From: an uncultured Coprococcus sp.
Lineage (GTDB): Bacteria; Bacillota; Clostridia; Lachnospirales; Lachnospiraceae
NCBI GenBank assembly: GCA_934247115.1
Contig: CAKQIY010000003.1
Coordinates: 1-64,000 of the forward strand
Direction of reading: 5' to 3'
DNA length: 64,000 nucleotides
Shown here: positions 51,986-61,068 of the stretch, one piece after another
How positions within the stretch are numbered: the stretch's first letter is position 1
Layout of the letters: every line of letters starts with the position of its first letter
The notes under the pieces: generated by a model
Told to the model about the DNA's origin: nothing
The model's input: only the letters and a program-made list of their open reading frames with translations
The model's database searches: none
Made by a program: the position numbers and the translations under genes

Positions 51986-53260
51986 ATGGATAACGATATG
52001 ATCTGCAAAAAGATAATCCCGTGTCTGGATCTGAATAATGCGGTCGAGATGGCAAAGTATTACAATGACGCCGGAGCTGATGAGATTGCATATTTTGACA
52101 GCAAGGCAACAAAAGAAGGCAGAGAACCCAATGTTGCCATTATAAGACAGATATGTGACAGTGTTGATATTCCACTTATTGCCTGTGGCGGTGTCAGAGA
52201 CCTCGAGGATGTCAAAAAGCTTCTGTATGCAGGAGCTTCCAAAGTGTGTATGAAGTCAGCGGCACTTGATACACCGGAGCTTGTAACTGAAGCTGCGTAC
52301 AGTTTTGGTTCGGAGCGTATAATCTGTACTATAGATCTGAGTGAGTGTGAGGATCCTGTAGAATACGCCCGGAAACTGAAGAAACTTGGGGCAGGAGAGC
52401 TCCTGTTGCTTCACAACAACATGGTTCCTGAGTATCTGGAGATAGTTAAGTCTATAAGAGAGAATGTAGCTCTTCCAATTATAGTTTCCACATACTCTAC
52501 GAATGGAGAGGCTGTTGCTGAGATGCTTGCCGAGACGAATGCTGAATCGATTTCTCTGTACAATCTACAGAAGATGGATATAATGGAGATAAAACAGGAC
52601 TGCCGTGAGGCGAATATAGATGTGGATCTTTTCGAGTCATCTATGCCATTTGAGGAGTTTAAACTCAACTCTGATGGACTTATACCATGTGTTACCCAGC
52701 ATTATAAGACCGGGGAGGTTCTCATGGTTGCTTATATGAACAAGGAGTCGTATGAGAAGACCATCAGGACAGGACGTATGACGTACTGGAGCCGAAGCCG
52801 CAATGAGTTATGGACCAAAGGTGATACATCGGGGCATTATCAGTTTGTCAAGTCACTCACTATAGATTGTGACAAGGATACGATACTTGCAAAGGTATCA
52901 CAGATAGGGGCTGCATGTCATACAGGCAGTCGTACTTGTTTCTTTACAGACCTGGTAAGAAAGGAGTACAATGATACCAATCCTATGAAGGTATTCGAGG
53001 AGGTATACAATACCATACGCGACAGAAAGGATCAGCCAGGAGATGACTCCTATACCAATTATCTGTTTGACAAGGGTATTGACAAGATCCTGAAGAAGGT
53101 TGGCGAAGGTGCGACAGAGATAGTCATAGCTGCCAAGAATCCTGATTCAGAGGATATAAAATATGAAATATCTGACTTCCTTTATCATCTCATGTGTCTG
53201 ATGGTAGAGAAAGGAATCAGCTGGAAAGATATTACAGAAGAGCTGGCTGACAGAAGATAG
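51986..53260 (+). CDS. Degenerate HisF-like domain fused to HisI and HisE
   Basis: A 424-residue three-part protein. Residues 1 to about 215 form a HisF-like barrel (opening [11 protein letters not shown], with [22 protein letters not shown]). The catalytic loop-1 region after PCLD, which in HisF reads DGRVVKG and onward, is missing, and the second phosphate-binding SGG motif is replaced by STYSTNG. About 225-325 is HisI (PRA-CH): [19 protein letters not shown] and the metal-binding CHTG/RTC cysteines are intact. About 335-424 is HisE (PRA-PH), with the [10 protein letters not shown] helix. HisI and HisE should be active; the barrel is probably structural. AGGAGG precedes the start. Confidence 0.87.
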   Translation: MDNDMICKKIIPCLDLNNAVEMAKYYNDAGADEIAYFDSKATKEGREPNVAIIRQICDSVDIPLIACGGVRDLEDVKKLLYAGASKVCMKSAALDTPELVTEAAYSFGSERIICTIDLSECEDPVEYARKLKKLGAGELLLLHNNMVPEYLEIVKSIRENVALPIIVSTYSTNGEAVAEMLAETNAESISLYNLQKMDIMEIKQDCREANIDVDLFESSMPFEEFKLNSDGLIPCVTQHYKTGEVLMVAYMNKESYEKTIRTGRMTYWSRSRNELWTKGDTSGHYQFVKSLTIDCDKDTILAKVSQIGAACHTGSRTCFFTDLVRKEYNDTNPMKVFEEVYNTIRDRKDQPGDDSYTNYLFDKGIDKILKKVGEGATEIVIAAKNPDSEDIKYEISDFLYHLMCLMVEKGISWKDITEELADRR

Positions 53261-53278
53261 AGTGGAGGATATTAGACA

Positions 53279-55942
53279 ATGCAAAATTATGGCGTGAATG
53301 AACTGAGAAAAATGTTTCTGGAATTCATGGAGAGCAAGGGCCATCTGAGGATGAAGAGCTTTTCACTTATTCCACACAATGACAACAGCTTGCTGCTGAT
53401 CAATTCTGGTATGGCACCACTTAAGCCTTACTTTACAGGCCAGGAGGTACCACCTAGAAGACGTGTAACAACATGTCAGAAGTGTATCAGAACAGGAGAT
53501 ATAGAGAATGTAGGAAAGACAGCCCGTCACGGTACATTCTTTGAGATGTTGGGAAATTTCTCGTTTGGTGATTATTTTAAGCATGAGGCTATATCATGGA
53601 CATGGGAGTTCCTTACAGAGGTCGTAGGACTTGACAAGAACAGGCTTTATCCTTCAGTTTATCAGGATGATGATGAGGCGTTTGATATATGGAATAAAGA
53701 GATTGGTGTAGATGCTGATCGTATATTCAGATTCGGCAAGGAGGACAATTTCTGGGAGCATGGTGCAGGTCCTTGCGGCCCATGTTCAGAGGTTTATTAC
53801 GACAGAGGCGAGAAGTACGGATGCGGTAAGCCTGGCTGTACTGTAGGCTGCGACTGTGACAGGTACATGGAGGTATGGAATAACGTATTTACACAGTTCA
53901 ACAATGATGGCCACAACAACTACATTGAGCTTGAGCAGAAGAACATAGATACAGGTATGGGACTTGAGAGACTTGCTGTCGTAGTTCAGGATGTTGATTC
54001 TATTTTTGACGTAGACACAATCAAGGCTTTGCGTGACAGAGTATGCGAGATGGCTGGTGTAGAATACGAGACAGACCACGAGAAGGATGTATCGATAAGA
54101 CTTATAACTGATCATATCCGTTCAGTTACATTCATGACATCTGATGGTATCGTTCCATCAAATGAGGGACGTGGTTACGTTCTCAGAAGACTTCTCAGAC
54201 GTGCTGCAAGACACGGAAGACTTCTCGGAATAAAGGGTAAGTTCCTCTCAGAACTTGCAAAGACAGTTATCGCGGTATCAGAGGATGCTTATCCGGAGCT
54301 GGCTGAGAAGAAGGAGTACATCTTCAACAAGATAGATAAGGAAGAGGAGAGCTTCAATAAGACAATAGATACAGGTCTTGCAATCCTCAAAGATTATGTA
54401 GAAGAGACAAAGGCTGCAGGTGAGAAGGTTCTCTCAGGAGACAAGGCATTCAAGCTGTATGATACTTATGGATTCCCTCTTGACCTCACAAAGGAGATCC
54501 TGGAGGAGCAAGGCATAGAGGTTGATGAGGACAGATTCACCGAGTGCATGAATATCCAGAAGGAGACTGCAAGAAAGGCCAGAAAGACCACAACATACAT
54601 GGGTGCAGACGCAACCGTATATGAGCAGCTTCCTGTTGACATGACATCTGAGTTTGTCGGATATGACAAGCTGACATACAAGTCAACTATATCAGCCATC
54701 ACAACAGAGGTTGGTGAGGGTGATGATAAGAAGTCAGTTCTTGCAGATACTGTATCTGAGGGAGCACAGGCTTCAGTTATAGTTTCTGAGACACCTTTCT
54801 ACGCTACCATGGGTGGTCAGATCGGTGATAAGGGAATCATCAAGACAGAGAACGGTACATTCGTTGTTGAGGATACTGTCAAGGTTGTAGGCGGCAAGAT
54901 CGCACATATCGGTTATGTTGAGTCAGGCGAACTCAATGTCGGTGATGATGCAGAACTCACAGTTGATGCGGAGAACAGAGCACTCATATGTAACAACCAT
55001 TCCGCAACACATCTTCTTCAGAGAGCACTCAAGATGGTTCTCGGAGATCATGTAGAGCAGGCAGGTTCACTCGTTGAGCCGGGAAGACTGAGATTCGACT
55101 TCTCACATGATCAGGCGATGACTAAGGAAGAAATCAAGAAGGTTGAGGATATTGTAAATGAGCAGATTCAGCTCGATATACCTGTATGCACGGATGTAAT
55201 GACTGCAGATGAGGCTAAGAAGACCGGAGCCATGGCTCTGTTTGGTGAGAAGTATGGTGAGAAGGTCCGTGTGGTATCAATGGGAGACTTCTCAAAGGAG
55301 CTCTGCGGTGGTACACATGTTGCCAACACAGGAGCTATAAAAACATTCAAGATCATATCAGAGGCCGGTGTGGCCGCAGGTACAAGACGTATCGAGGCAC
55401 TTACATCTGTCGGAGCACTTGATTACTATAGAAATGTAGAGCAGGAGCTCATGGATGCTGCAAAGGCAGCAAAGACTGATATCCACGGCGTGGCAGCAAG
55501 AATCGAGCAGCTTCTTGCAGAGGTTAAGGAGCTTACGAATGAGAATAAGAAGCTCAAGGATAAGATGGCAAAGGAGGCAGCCGGAGACGTTCTTTCAAGC
55601 GCTATAGACAAGGACGGAATCAAGATCCTCACAGCAGCTATCCCGGATACAGATATGAATTCACTGAGAAACCTTGGAGATGACTTTAAGAGCAAGCTTG
55701 GTGACAGCGTTGTTGTTCTTGCATCTGCAAAGGATGGCAAGGTAAATCTCATTGCCATGGCTACAGACGGCGCAGTTGCTAAGGGAGCCCATGCTGGTAA
55801 TATCATCAAGGCTGTGGCTGGTCTCGTAGGTGGTGGCGGTGGTGGCCGTCCTAACATGGCTCAGGCCGGTGGAAAGAATCCTGATGGAATTGATGCAGCT
55901 CTTGCCCAGGCAGTTACAGAGGCTCAGAATCAGATAGCTTAA
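53279..55942 (+). CDS. alaS: Alanyl-tRNA synthetase
   Basis: An 887-residue class II synthetase. Catalytic core: MFLEFMESKGHLRMKSFSLI, DNSLLLINSGMAPLKPYFTG and GNFSFGDYFKHEAI. An unusual Cys-rich GCGKPGCTVGCDCDRYMEVW insertion (about 181-200) is of the Zn-type seen in some Firmicute enzymes. The editing domain has HSATHLLQRAL (about 574) and CGGTHVANTG (about 676). A C-terminal DHHA1-type C-Ala domain ends GGGGGGRPNMAQAGG. It follows the his genes by 18 bases with GGAGG, so it is likely read from the his promoter; no T-box was found. Confidence 0.97.
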   Translation: MQNYGVNELRKMFLEFMESKGHLRMKSFSLIPHNDNSLLLINSGMAPLKPYFTGQEVPPRRRVTTCQKCIRTGDIENVGKTARHGTFFEMLGNFSFGDYFKHEAISWTWEFLTEVVGLDKNRLYPSVYQDDDEAFDIWNKEIGVDADRIFRFGKEDNFWEHGAGPCGPCSEVYYDRGEKYGCGKPGCTVGCDCDRYMEVWNNVFTQFNNDGHNNYIELEQKNIDTGMGLERLAVVVQDVDSIFDVDTIKALRDRVCEMAGVEYETDHEKDVSIRLITDHIRSVTFMTSDGIVPSNEGRGYVLRRLLRRAARHGRLLGIKGKFLSELAKTVIAVSEDAYPELAEKKEYIFNKIDKEEESFNKTIDTGLAILKDYVEETKAAGEKVLSGDKAFKLYDTYGFPLDLTKEILEEQGIEVDEDRFTECMNIQKETARKARKTTTYMGADATVYEQLPVDMTSEFVGYDKLTYKSTISAITTEVGEGDDKKSVLADTVSEGAQASVIVSETPFYATMGGQIGDKGIIKTENGTFVVEDTVKVVGGKIAHIGYVESGELNVGDDAELTVDAENRALICNNHSATHLLQRALKMVLGDHVEQAGSLVEPGRLRFDFSHDQAMTKEEIKKVEDIVNEQIQLDIPVCTDVMTADEAKKTGAMALFGEKYGEKVRVVSMGDFSKELCGGTHVANTGAIKTFKIISEAGVAAGTRRIEALTSVGALDYYRNVEQELMDAAKAAKTDIHGVAARIEQLLAEVKELTNENKKLKDKMAKEAAGDVLSSAIDKDGIKILTAAIPDTDMNSLRNLGDDFKSKLGDSVVVLASAKDGKVNLIAMATDGAVAKGAHAGNIIKAVAGLVGGGGGGRPNMAQAGGKNPDGIDAALAQAVTEAQNQIA

Positions 55943-55982
55943 GGTTTCGTGACAGATATTTTATTAATTTGTCATTTTCCTG

Positions 55983-56011
55983 TTGACGATTAGGAATTTT
56001 ATGTATATAAT
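55983..56011 (+). promoter_or_regulatory. rpsU promoter
   Basis: TTGACG, 17-base spacer, TATAAT, about 72 bases of leader before rpsU. Confidence 0.8.
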
Positions 56012-56089
56012 ACATTTTGTGCTTAAAAATACCCAATCAGTTGTTGTTTGGAAGCATAATTTACAACTGGAGGGAGGTCAGGTGAGAGA

Positions 56090-56266
56090 ATGTCAAGTGT
56101 AATAGTTAAAGAGAACGAAAACTTAGATAGCGCTCTTCGCAGATTCAAGAGAAATTGTGTGAAGGCTGGTATTCAGCAGGAGATTCGTAAGAGAGAGCAT
56201 TACGAAAAGCCTAGTGTAAAGCGTAAGAAGAAGTCAGAGGCAGCTAGAAAGCGCAAGTACAAATAA
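56090..56266 (+). CDS. rpsU: Ribosomal protein bS21
   Basis: A 58-residue, very basic small-subunit protein. The sequence opens [20 protein letters not shown] and ends in a run of Lys/Arg ([15 protein letters not shown]), typical of bS21. GGGAGG lies upstream. It has its own promoter and terminator, so it is monocistronic. bS21 helps 30S subunits select start sites. Confidence 0.96.
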   Translation: MSSVIVKENENLDSALRRFKRNCVKAGIQQEIRKREHYEKPSVKRKKKSEAARKRKYK

Positions 56267-56305
56267 ATCATAGTATCTTAATATTTGATTTTAAATTGAT
56301 TTCTA

Positions 56306-56337
56306 AGAGTACCGAGTATATCGGTACTCTTTTTTTG
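56306..56337 (+). terminator. rpsU terminator
   Basis: AGAGTACCGA pairs perfectly with TCGGTACTCT around GTATA, followed by seven T. Confidence 0.93.
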
Positions 56338-56380
56338 CATGCTCTCATATAATATTCCAAAAATATAATGTGGGTAATCT

Positions 56381-56656
56381 ATGAAAGACAGATTCAGAAA
56401 TGTTATATCATTTGAACCTCCCTGCTGGTGTCCGGATACGAACAGCGGAACCTCCAGAATGACAGTATTCAACAATGAGGAGCTTCTAATAGAAAATTTC
56501 AGACATGTGATATATTCAGATGATGAGCGGATATCTGTAAAGACAAAGAAAGGAATACTGAATATATATGGAAGAGGCTTGCAGATAGATTATTATACGG
56601 AATATGAGATAAAGATATGTGGAGTTGTTAACAGTGTGGATTGGCTGACAGTGTGA
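56381..56656 (+). CDS. yqfC: YqfC-like sporulation protein (YabP family)
   Basis: A 91-residue YabP/YqfC-family protein. The conserved features are ELLIENFRHVIYSDDERISVKTKKG (shown in part as ENFRHVIYSDDERISV) and NIYGRGLQIDYYTEYEIKICG-type strands near the C terminus (GRGLQIDYYT). In Bacillus the gene is SigE-controlled and precedes yqfD. No clear promoter was resolved; TATAAT occurs at 56348 and 56364 without good -35 boxes, which would fit a sporulation sigma factor but does not show it. The ribosome site is weak. Confidence 0.82.
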   Translation: MKDRFRNVISFEPPCWCPDTNSGTSRMTVFNNEELLIENFRHVIYSDDERISVKTKKGILNIYGRGLQIDYYTEYEIKICGVVNSVDWLTV

Positions 56657-56660
56657 AAAT

Positions 56661-57848
56661 ATGAATATGAGAAGAGAGATAAGAGGAATATGCAGCGTCG
56701 AGTGTGATGAAAAAACCGCCATAAGGCTTATGAATATCTGCAGCCATAGAGGCATACGGACATGGTGTGACAGAAGAAAGATTTCTGGATTTTACATATA
56801 CAGATCAGATGGTGAAACAGTCAGGATGGTGGCTGAGAGATGTGGTCTGAAGATAAATATGAATGAAGTGAGGAGTTTCCGGACATTTGTGCGCAATAAC
56901 AGAAAGAGGCTTTCGTTTGCAGCGGGTGTGCTGGTATTTGTTATACTTGTGTATATACAGTCTCTCTATATATGGCATATAGATGTGTCCGGATGTGGAG
57001 ATCATACTTCTGAAGAGATCCTTGATTTTATTCATATTGATTATCCATGTATTGGGCGTAGAAAGAGTGATATAGATCTGAGAGAACTCAGGGACAGGAT
57101 AACTGGTAATTATTCAGATATATGCTGGGTATCATGTGACATAAGCGGTACAAAACTCACAGTGAATCTCAGGGAATCCGTGGATATGTTTACAGATGTA
57201 AGCGTGGAAGGACCCTCCAATCTGGTTGCGTCCATGGATTGTGTCATATATTCAATAGTGACATCTGCTGGTACACCTGTTGTAACTGCAGGGGATGAGG
57301 TAAAGAAAGGGGATATACTTATATCCGGAGTTGTTAATATATGTAATGATGACAGTGAGGTTGTAGAGACCAGGTGCGTTGCGGCCCAGGGGCAGATATA
57401 TGGAGTATGCAAGCTTTCATACAGGGATGAAGTGAAGGCTGTCCATTATGTCAAAACCCCGTTGAAAGACAGGGTGAGTGGTATAGCATTGGCGACGGGA
57501 AACCATGTTACAAGGCTATATGACAGTCGGAAACCAGGAGAAAATGATGATGTATTTACACAGGAGATCTGTCCTCATATTGGTGATTTTTATCTGCCTG
57601 TTTCTGTGAATATAGAGAAAAGCGTGTTGTATCAGTTGGATACTGAGACATACGATGAGAAACAGCTAAAACAGCTGGCCGAAGAGCATATAATGTCATA
57701 TATTGGCAAAATGCAAGAAAAAGGGGTGCAAATAATGCAAAAAAATGTTATTATTACTAATGGATGTGACTCAGTCACAGCCGAAGGTGATATAACAGTC
57801 AGACTGCCTGTTGCAGTTCCGGATGTTATAAAGGATGCAAATAATTAA
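56661..57848 (+). CDS. yqfD: Sporulation protein YqfD (SpoIV-like)
   Basis: A 395-residue membrane protein. An N-terminal domain (about 1-80) with paired Cys residues precedes one transmembrane helix (about 90-110). A POTRA-like extracytoplasmic region then begins IWHIDVSGCGDHTSEEILDF, followed by a long beta-rich domain (about 180-395). It matches YqfD of endospore formers. It starts four bases after yqfC, with no ribosome site of its own, implying coupled translation. It is next to phoH-ybeY, as in Bacillus yqfC-yqfD-phoH-ybeY (yqfG). Confidence 0.85.
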   Translation: MNMRREIRGICSVECDEKTAIRLMNICSHRGIRTWCDRRKISGFYIYRSDGETVRMVAERCGLKINMNEVRSFRTFVRNNRKRLSFAAGVLVFVILVYIQSLYIWHIDVSGCGDHTSEEILDFIHIDYPCIGRRKSDIDLRELRDRITGNYSDICWVSCDISGTKLTVNLRESVDMFTDVSVEGPSNLVASMDCVIYSIVTSAGTPVVTAGDEVKKGDILISGVVNICNDDSEVVETRCVAAQGQIYGVCKLSYRDEVKAVHYVKTPLKDRVSGIALATGNHVTRLYDSRKPGENDDVFTQEICPHIGDFYLPVSVNIEKSVLYQLDTETYDEKQLKQLAEEHIMSYIGKMQEKGVQIMQKNVIITNGCDSVTAEGDITVRLPVAVPDVIKDANN

Positions 57849-57868
57849 CAAGGATAGGGGAAAGTATA

Positions 57869-58900
57869 TTGAGTGAATATTCAGAATCAATGACAGTTGC
57901 GTCAGATTATATACAGACTGTGTTTGGTCAGTTTGATGCGAATATCAAGAAGATAGAAAAGGTATTGGCTGTGTCGATGATACTGAGAGATGACAAGCTT
58001 AAGATCAGCGGAAGCGAGGAGTCAGTCAGAAAGTCAGTTCAGGTTATGGATGAGCTTTTTCAGATGGCGGACAGAGGCGCTGCAATCGATGCGCAGAAGG
58101 TTGATTATGTGATATCGATGGTCAATGAACATCCACAGGAGGCAAAGGCAAGCCTTGCGGAGATAGACCGGGACATCATATGTCATACAATCAATGGAAA
58201 ACCGATCAAGCCCAAGACAGTGGGACAGAGGACGTACGTGAACTCCATAGAAAAGTCTATGATAGTGTTCGGAGTTGGCCCTGCCGGAACTGGTAAGACG
58301 TACCTGGCCATGGCTAAGGCGATAACTGCTTTCAAGAACAATGAGGTAGGAAGAATCATACTGACGAGACCGGCAATTGAGGCTGGAGAGAAACTTGGAT
58401 TTCTTCCAGGTGACCTTCAGAGCAAGGTTGATCCATATCTGAGACCTTTGTATGATGCGCTCTATGAGATAATGGGCGCAGATTCATTTATGAAGAATAT
58501 GGAGAAGGGGCTTATAGAGGTTGCTCCGCTTGCCTACATGAGAGGTCGTACTCTGGACAATGCATATATAGTTCTGGATGAGGCACAGAACACAACTCCC
58601 GCACAGATGAAGATGTTCCTGACACGTATAGGATTTGGCTCTAAGGCTATCATAACAGGAGATCTTTCGCAGAAGGATCTGCCTCATGATGCGCAGTCCG
58701 GACTGGACGTTGCACTTAAGGTGCTGAAGGATATAGATGATATAAGCATCTGCCACCTCACAAGTCTGGATGTAGTAAGGCATCCACTTGTTCAGAAGAT
58801 TGTAAATGCTTATGAGAAATACGAAGATAGGATGAGCAGACAGAATAAAGGCCGTAAGCCGAATGGCGCATCCGTACAGAAGAATAACAGAGGGAAATAA
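57869..58900 (+). CDS. PhoH-family ATPase (PhoL-like)
   Basis: A 343-residue P-loop ATPase. The N-terminal KH-like region (about 20-90) precedes Walker A GPAGTGKTYLAMAKA (about 137). RPAIEAGEKLGFLPGDLQSK and the Walker B segment AYIVLDEAQNTTPAQMKMFL (about 232) follow, then ITGDLSQKDLP. The gene next to ybeY is typical, and such proteins are linked to RNA metabolism and ribosome maturation. It begins at TTG with AGGGG upstream. C-terminal residues are basic and disordered. Confidence 0.93.
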   Translation: MSEYSESMTVASDYIQTVFGQFDANIKKIEKVLAVSMILRDDKLKISGSEESVRKSVQVMDELFQMADRGAAIDAQKVDYVISMVNEHPQEAKASLAEIDRDIICHTINGKPIKPKTVGQRTYVNSIEKSMIVFGVGPAGTGKTYLAMAKAITAFKNNEVGRIILTRPAIEAGEKLGFLPGDLQSKVDPYLRPLYDALYEIMGADSFMKNMEKGLIEVAPLAYMRGRTLDNAYIVLDEAQNTTPAQMKMFLTRIGFGSKAIITGDLSQKDLPHDAQSGLDVALKVLKDIDDISICHLTSLDVVRHPLVQKIVNAYEKYEDRMSRQNKGRKPNGASVQKNNRGK

Positions 58901-58902
58901 AT

Positions 58903-59415
58903 ATGTCAGTAAACATAGAGAATGAGTATGGTGATATAGAAATAAAAAACTATGAGGACGTTATAGCGCAGACAATAGAGGCATCTCTTGAGTTTGTGAA
59001 ATGTCCATTTCCGTGCGAAGTCAATGTACTTCTGACAGACAATGAAACCATACATGAGATTAATAACCAGCAGAGGAATATTGACAGGGCGACTGATGTG
59101 CTGTCATTTCCACTGATTGATTATACAATTCCTGGAAACTTTGATGGTCTCGAGGATAGCCGGTGTGACTACTTTGATCTTACTTCAGATGAACTGCTAT
59201 TGGGAGATATCGTTATATCTATTGATAAGGTGTATGAGCAGGCAGTGGAGTACAATCATTCGCGTACACGTGAACTGGCATTTCTCGTTGCCCACAGCAT
59301 GCTCCATCTGTCAGGATATGACCATATGGAGGAAGATGAGCGTAAGGTCATGGAAGACATGCAGGAAAAAATACTTACTATGAAAGGATATACAAGAGAC
59401 TATGAGGAAATTTAA
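58903..59415 (+). CDS. ybeY: Endoribonuclease YbeY
   Basis: A 170-residue metal-dependent RNase for 16S rRNA 3' maturation and ribosome quality control. The zinc motif HSMLHLSGYDH (about 126-136) is complete, and RNIDRATDVLSFPL at about 59 is the second signature. It starts two bases after the phoH-like stop and overlaps the next gene by 14 bases. Confidence 0.95.
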   Translation: MSVNIENEYGDIEIKNYEDVIAQTIEASLEFVKCPFPCEVNVLLTDNETIHEINNQQRNIDRATDVLSFPLIDYTIPGNFDGLEDSRCDYFDLTSDELLLGDIVISIDKVYEQAVEYNHSRTRELAFLVAHSMLHLSGYDHMEEDERKVMEDMQEKILTMKGYTRDYEEI

Positions 59416-60502
59416 AAAGGGATTGGTGATTGCTACAGCTATGGTGATGGGATTGTCACTGTTTGGCTGCGGCTCAAAGAAAAACGAGGATACTACTGAG
59501 AATGTTACGACAGAGGCTTCGGAGGTTGATGTATCACAGTCAACTATGATGAAGTCAGCTACAGCCATAGATGAGACATTCCATGAGGGTGTATATAATG
59601 ATCTCACAGGTCAGTGGAATACAAAGCGCAAGGAAGAGTATGGGCGACCGATAGCTATCATGATCAACAATATAGAGAATGCGATTCCACAGTCAGGAAT
59701 AGGTCAGGCAGATGTGCTCTATGAGTTCGTGGTTGAGGGTGGAATTACAAGAATGCTTGCCATATACAACGATTATGATAATCTTGAGAAGGTAGGATCG
59801 ATCAGAAGCTGCAGACCATATTATGTGACTACGGCAATGGAATTTGATGCGATCTATATGCACTATGGACAGTCTCCACAAGGTCAGGAAGAACTTGACA
59901 AAACTGGTATTGATCATATAAGTGGTCTTGGCGGAGAGGGCTCAGTATCGTTCTATAGATCATCAGACAGAGAGGCACCTCATAATGTGTATACTAACAG
60001 CGACATGATAAAGGCGGGTATTGATTATCTCGGATGTTCAACACAGCACAGCAAGGGGTACAAGAGTAAGTTTACATTCAACGAAGAGGATACAGCACCT
60101 GAGGGAGAGGCAGTCAATAAGCTAACACTTAATATGTCCACATATACACAGCCATGGTTCGAATACGACGCCAAGAAAAAGGTATATAAGAGATTCCAGT
60201 ATGGTGACAAGCAGATAGATGATCTCACAGGTAAGCAGCTTACTTTCAAGAACATTATAATACAGTTTGCACACTACACAAGTATAGATGATCATGACAG
60301 ACAGCTCATTGATCTTGTTGGATCAGGAGATGGCTATTATGTCTCAGATGGTGTGCTAGTTCCTATCACATGGACAAAGTCAGGTGATGATTCAATAACA
60401 AAGTATAAGACTGAGGATGGCAAGGAGCTTCAGCTCAATCCTGGCAAGACATATGTTACAGTATTTGAAAGTGACAACAAGGCAGGGGTTGTATGGGAAT
60501 AA
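59402..60502 (+). CDS. DUF3048 lipoprotein (YerB-like)
   Basis: A 366-residue secreted lipoprotein. The signal peptide ends in LSLFGCG, with the lipid-accepting Cys at about 23, followed by an acidic linker. The DUF3048 N domain has RPIAIMINNIENAIPQSGIG, a family hallmark (about 80), then RSCRPYYVTTAMEFDAIYMH. The C domain ends YVTVFESDNKAGVVWE. Bacillus YerB interacts with DNA-translocating PcrA genes in screens, but the role is unknown. It overlaps ybeY by 14 bases. Confidence 0.9.
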   Translation: MRKFKKGLVIATAMVMGLSLFGCGSKKNEDTTENVTTEASEVDVSQSTMMKSATAIDETFHEGVYNDLTGQWNTKRKEEYGRPIAIMINNIENAIPQSGIGQADVLYEFVVEGGITRMLAIYNDYDNLEKVGSIRSCRPYYVTTAMEFDAIYMHYGQSPQGQEELDKTGIDHISGLGGEGSVSFYRSSDREAPHNVYTNSDMIKAGIDYLGCSTQHSKGYKSKFTFNEEDTAPEGEAVNKLTLNMSTYTQPWFEYDAKKKVYKRFQYGDKQIDDLTGKQLTFKNIIIQFAHYTSIDDHDRQLIDLVGSGDGYYVSDGVLVPITWTKSGDDSITKYKTEDGKELQLNPGKTYVTVFESDNKAGVVWE

Positions 60503-60553
60503 CGTCCTTTATGATGACTTTGTAACAATATAAATAAATAATACAATTGCTAA

Positions 60554-60585
60554 GAGAGGATTGGCGGATGCTGATCCTCTTTTGT
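60554..60585 (+). terminator. Terminator after the DUF3048 gene
   Basis: AGAGGAT pairs with ATCCTCT around a 12-base loop, followed by TTTTGT. It ends the yqfC-to-DUF3048 unit. Confidence 0.75.
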
Positions 60586-60631
60586 ATATTAATCTTCGAA
60601 GTGGATATCAATAATAATAGAGGTGATATCT

Positions 60632-61039
60632 GTGTTTAGAAGATTTATATATATTTTTATTATCATTATTGGCTCATTTGTGTTATCTTTTATATCTAGA
60701 GAGTTCATATCAGAGCAGAGACATGAATACAATGATGCTATATGTGTGTACAGGGAATTTCGTGCGTATGCAGTCCAGGCAGATAAGGCTGTGGGTGCGG
60801 ATATTTATCCTGACATACAGGGAGGCCTGGTTATTGATCATGCAACAGGATTTGACCACAGGTATTTTTACGTGACGCTATATGATGATCATGTGGCTGT
60901 GTTCAACAGATATGGCAGCCTGTGTTTCCCAACTGGAATAGTAAAGGACAGTATCGATATCAGACTGAGAAAGCTGCTTGAGAAGGGGCTGTACTTTTAT
61001 GAACTTGGCGATGCAACAAATTTTGTCAATTCACTTTGA
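60632..61039 (+). CDS. Membrane-anchored protein of unknown function
   Basis: About 135 residues: one N-terminal transmembrane helix rich in Ile and Phe (about 3-22), then an extracytoplasmic domain of about 110 residues with many Tyr, Asp and Arg, including GLVIDHATGFDHRYFYVTLYD. No family recognised. I use GTG 60632, with AGAGGTG six bases upstream; another in-frame GTG lies at 60623. It overlaps nothing upstream and ends 30 bases before the flavoprotein start, probably in one unit with the two flavoproteins and proB. Confidence 0.6.
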   Translation: MFRRFIYIFIIIIGSFVLSFISREFISEQRHEYNDAICVYREFRAYAVQADKAVGADIYPDIQGGLVIDHATGFDHRYFYVTLYDDHVAVFNRYGSLCFPTGIVKDSIDIRLRKLLEKGLYFYELGDATNFVNSL

Positions 61040-61068
61040 CACTGAATACAGAGGCGTGGAAGGTAATT

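Noticed and set aside
53261..53278. T-box or separate promoter for alaS
   Set aside because: Only 18 bases separate alaS from the preceding gene, too short for a leader element.
56338..56380. SigE-type promoter for yqfC
   Set aside because: CATATAAT at 56346 resembles a SigE -10, but no matching -35 lies at the proper distance; not listed as a feature.
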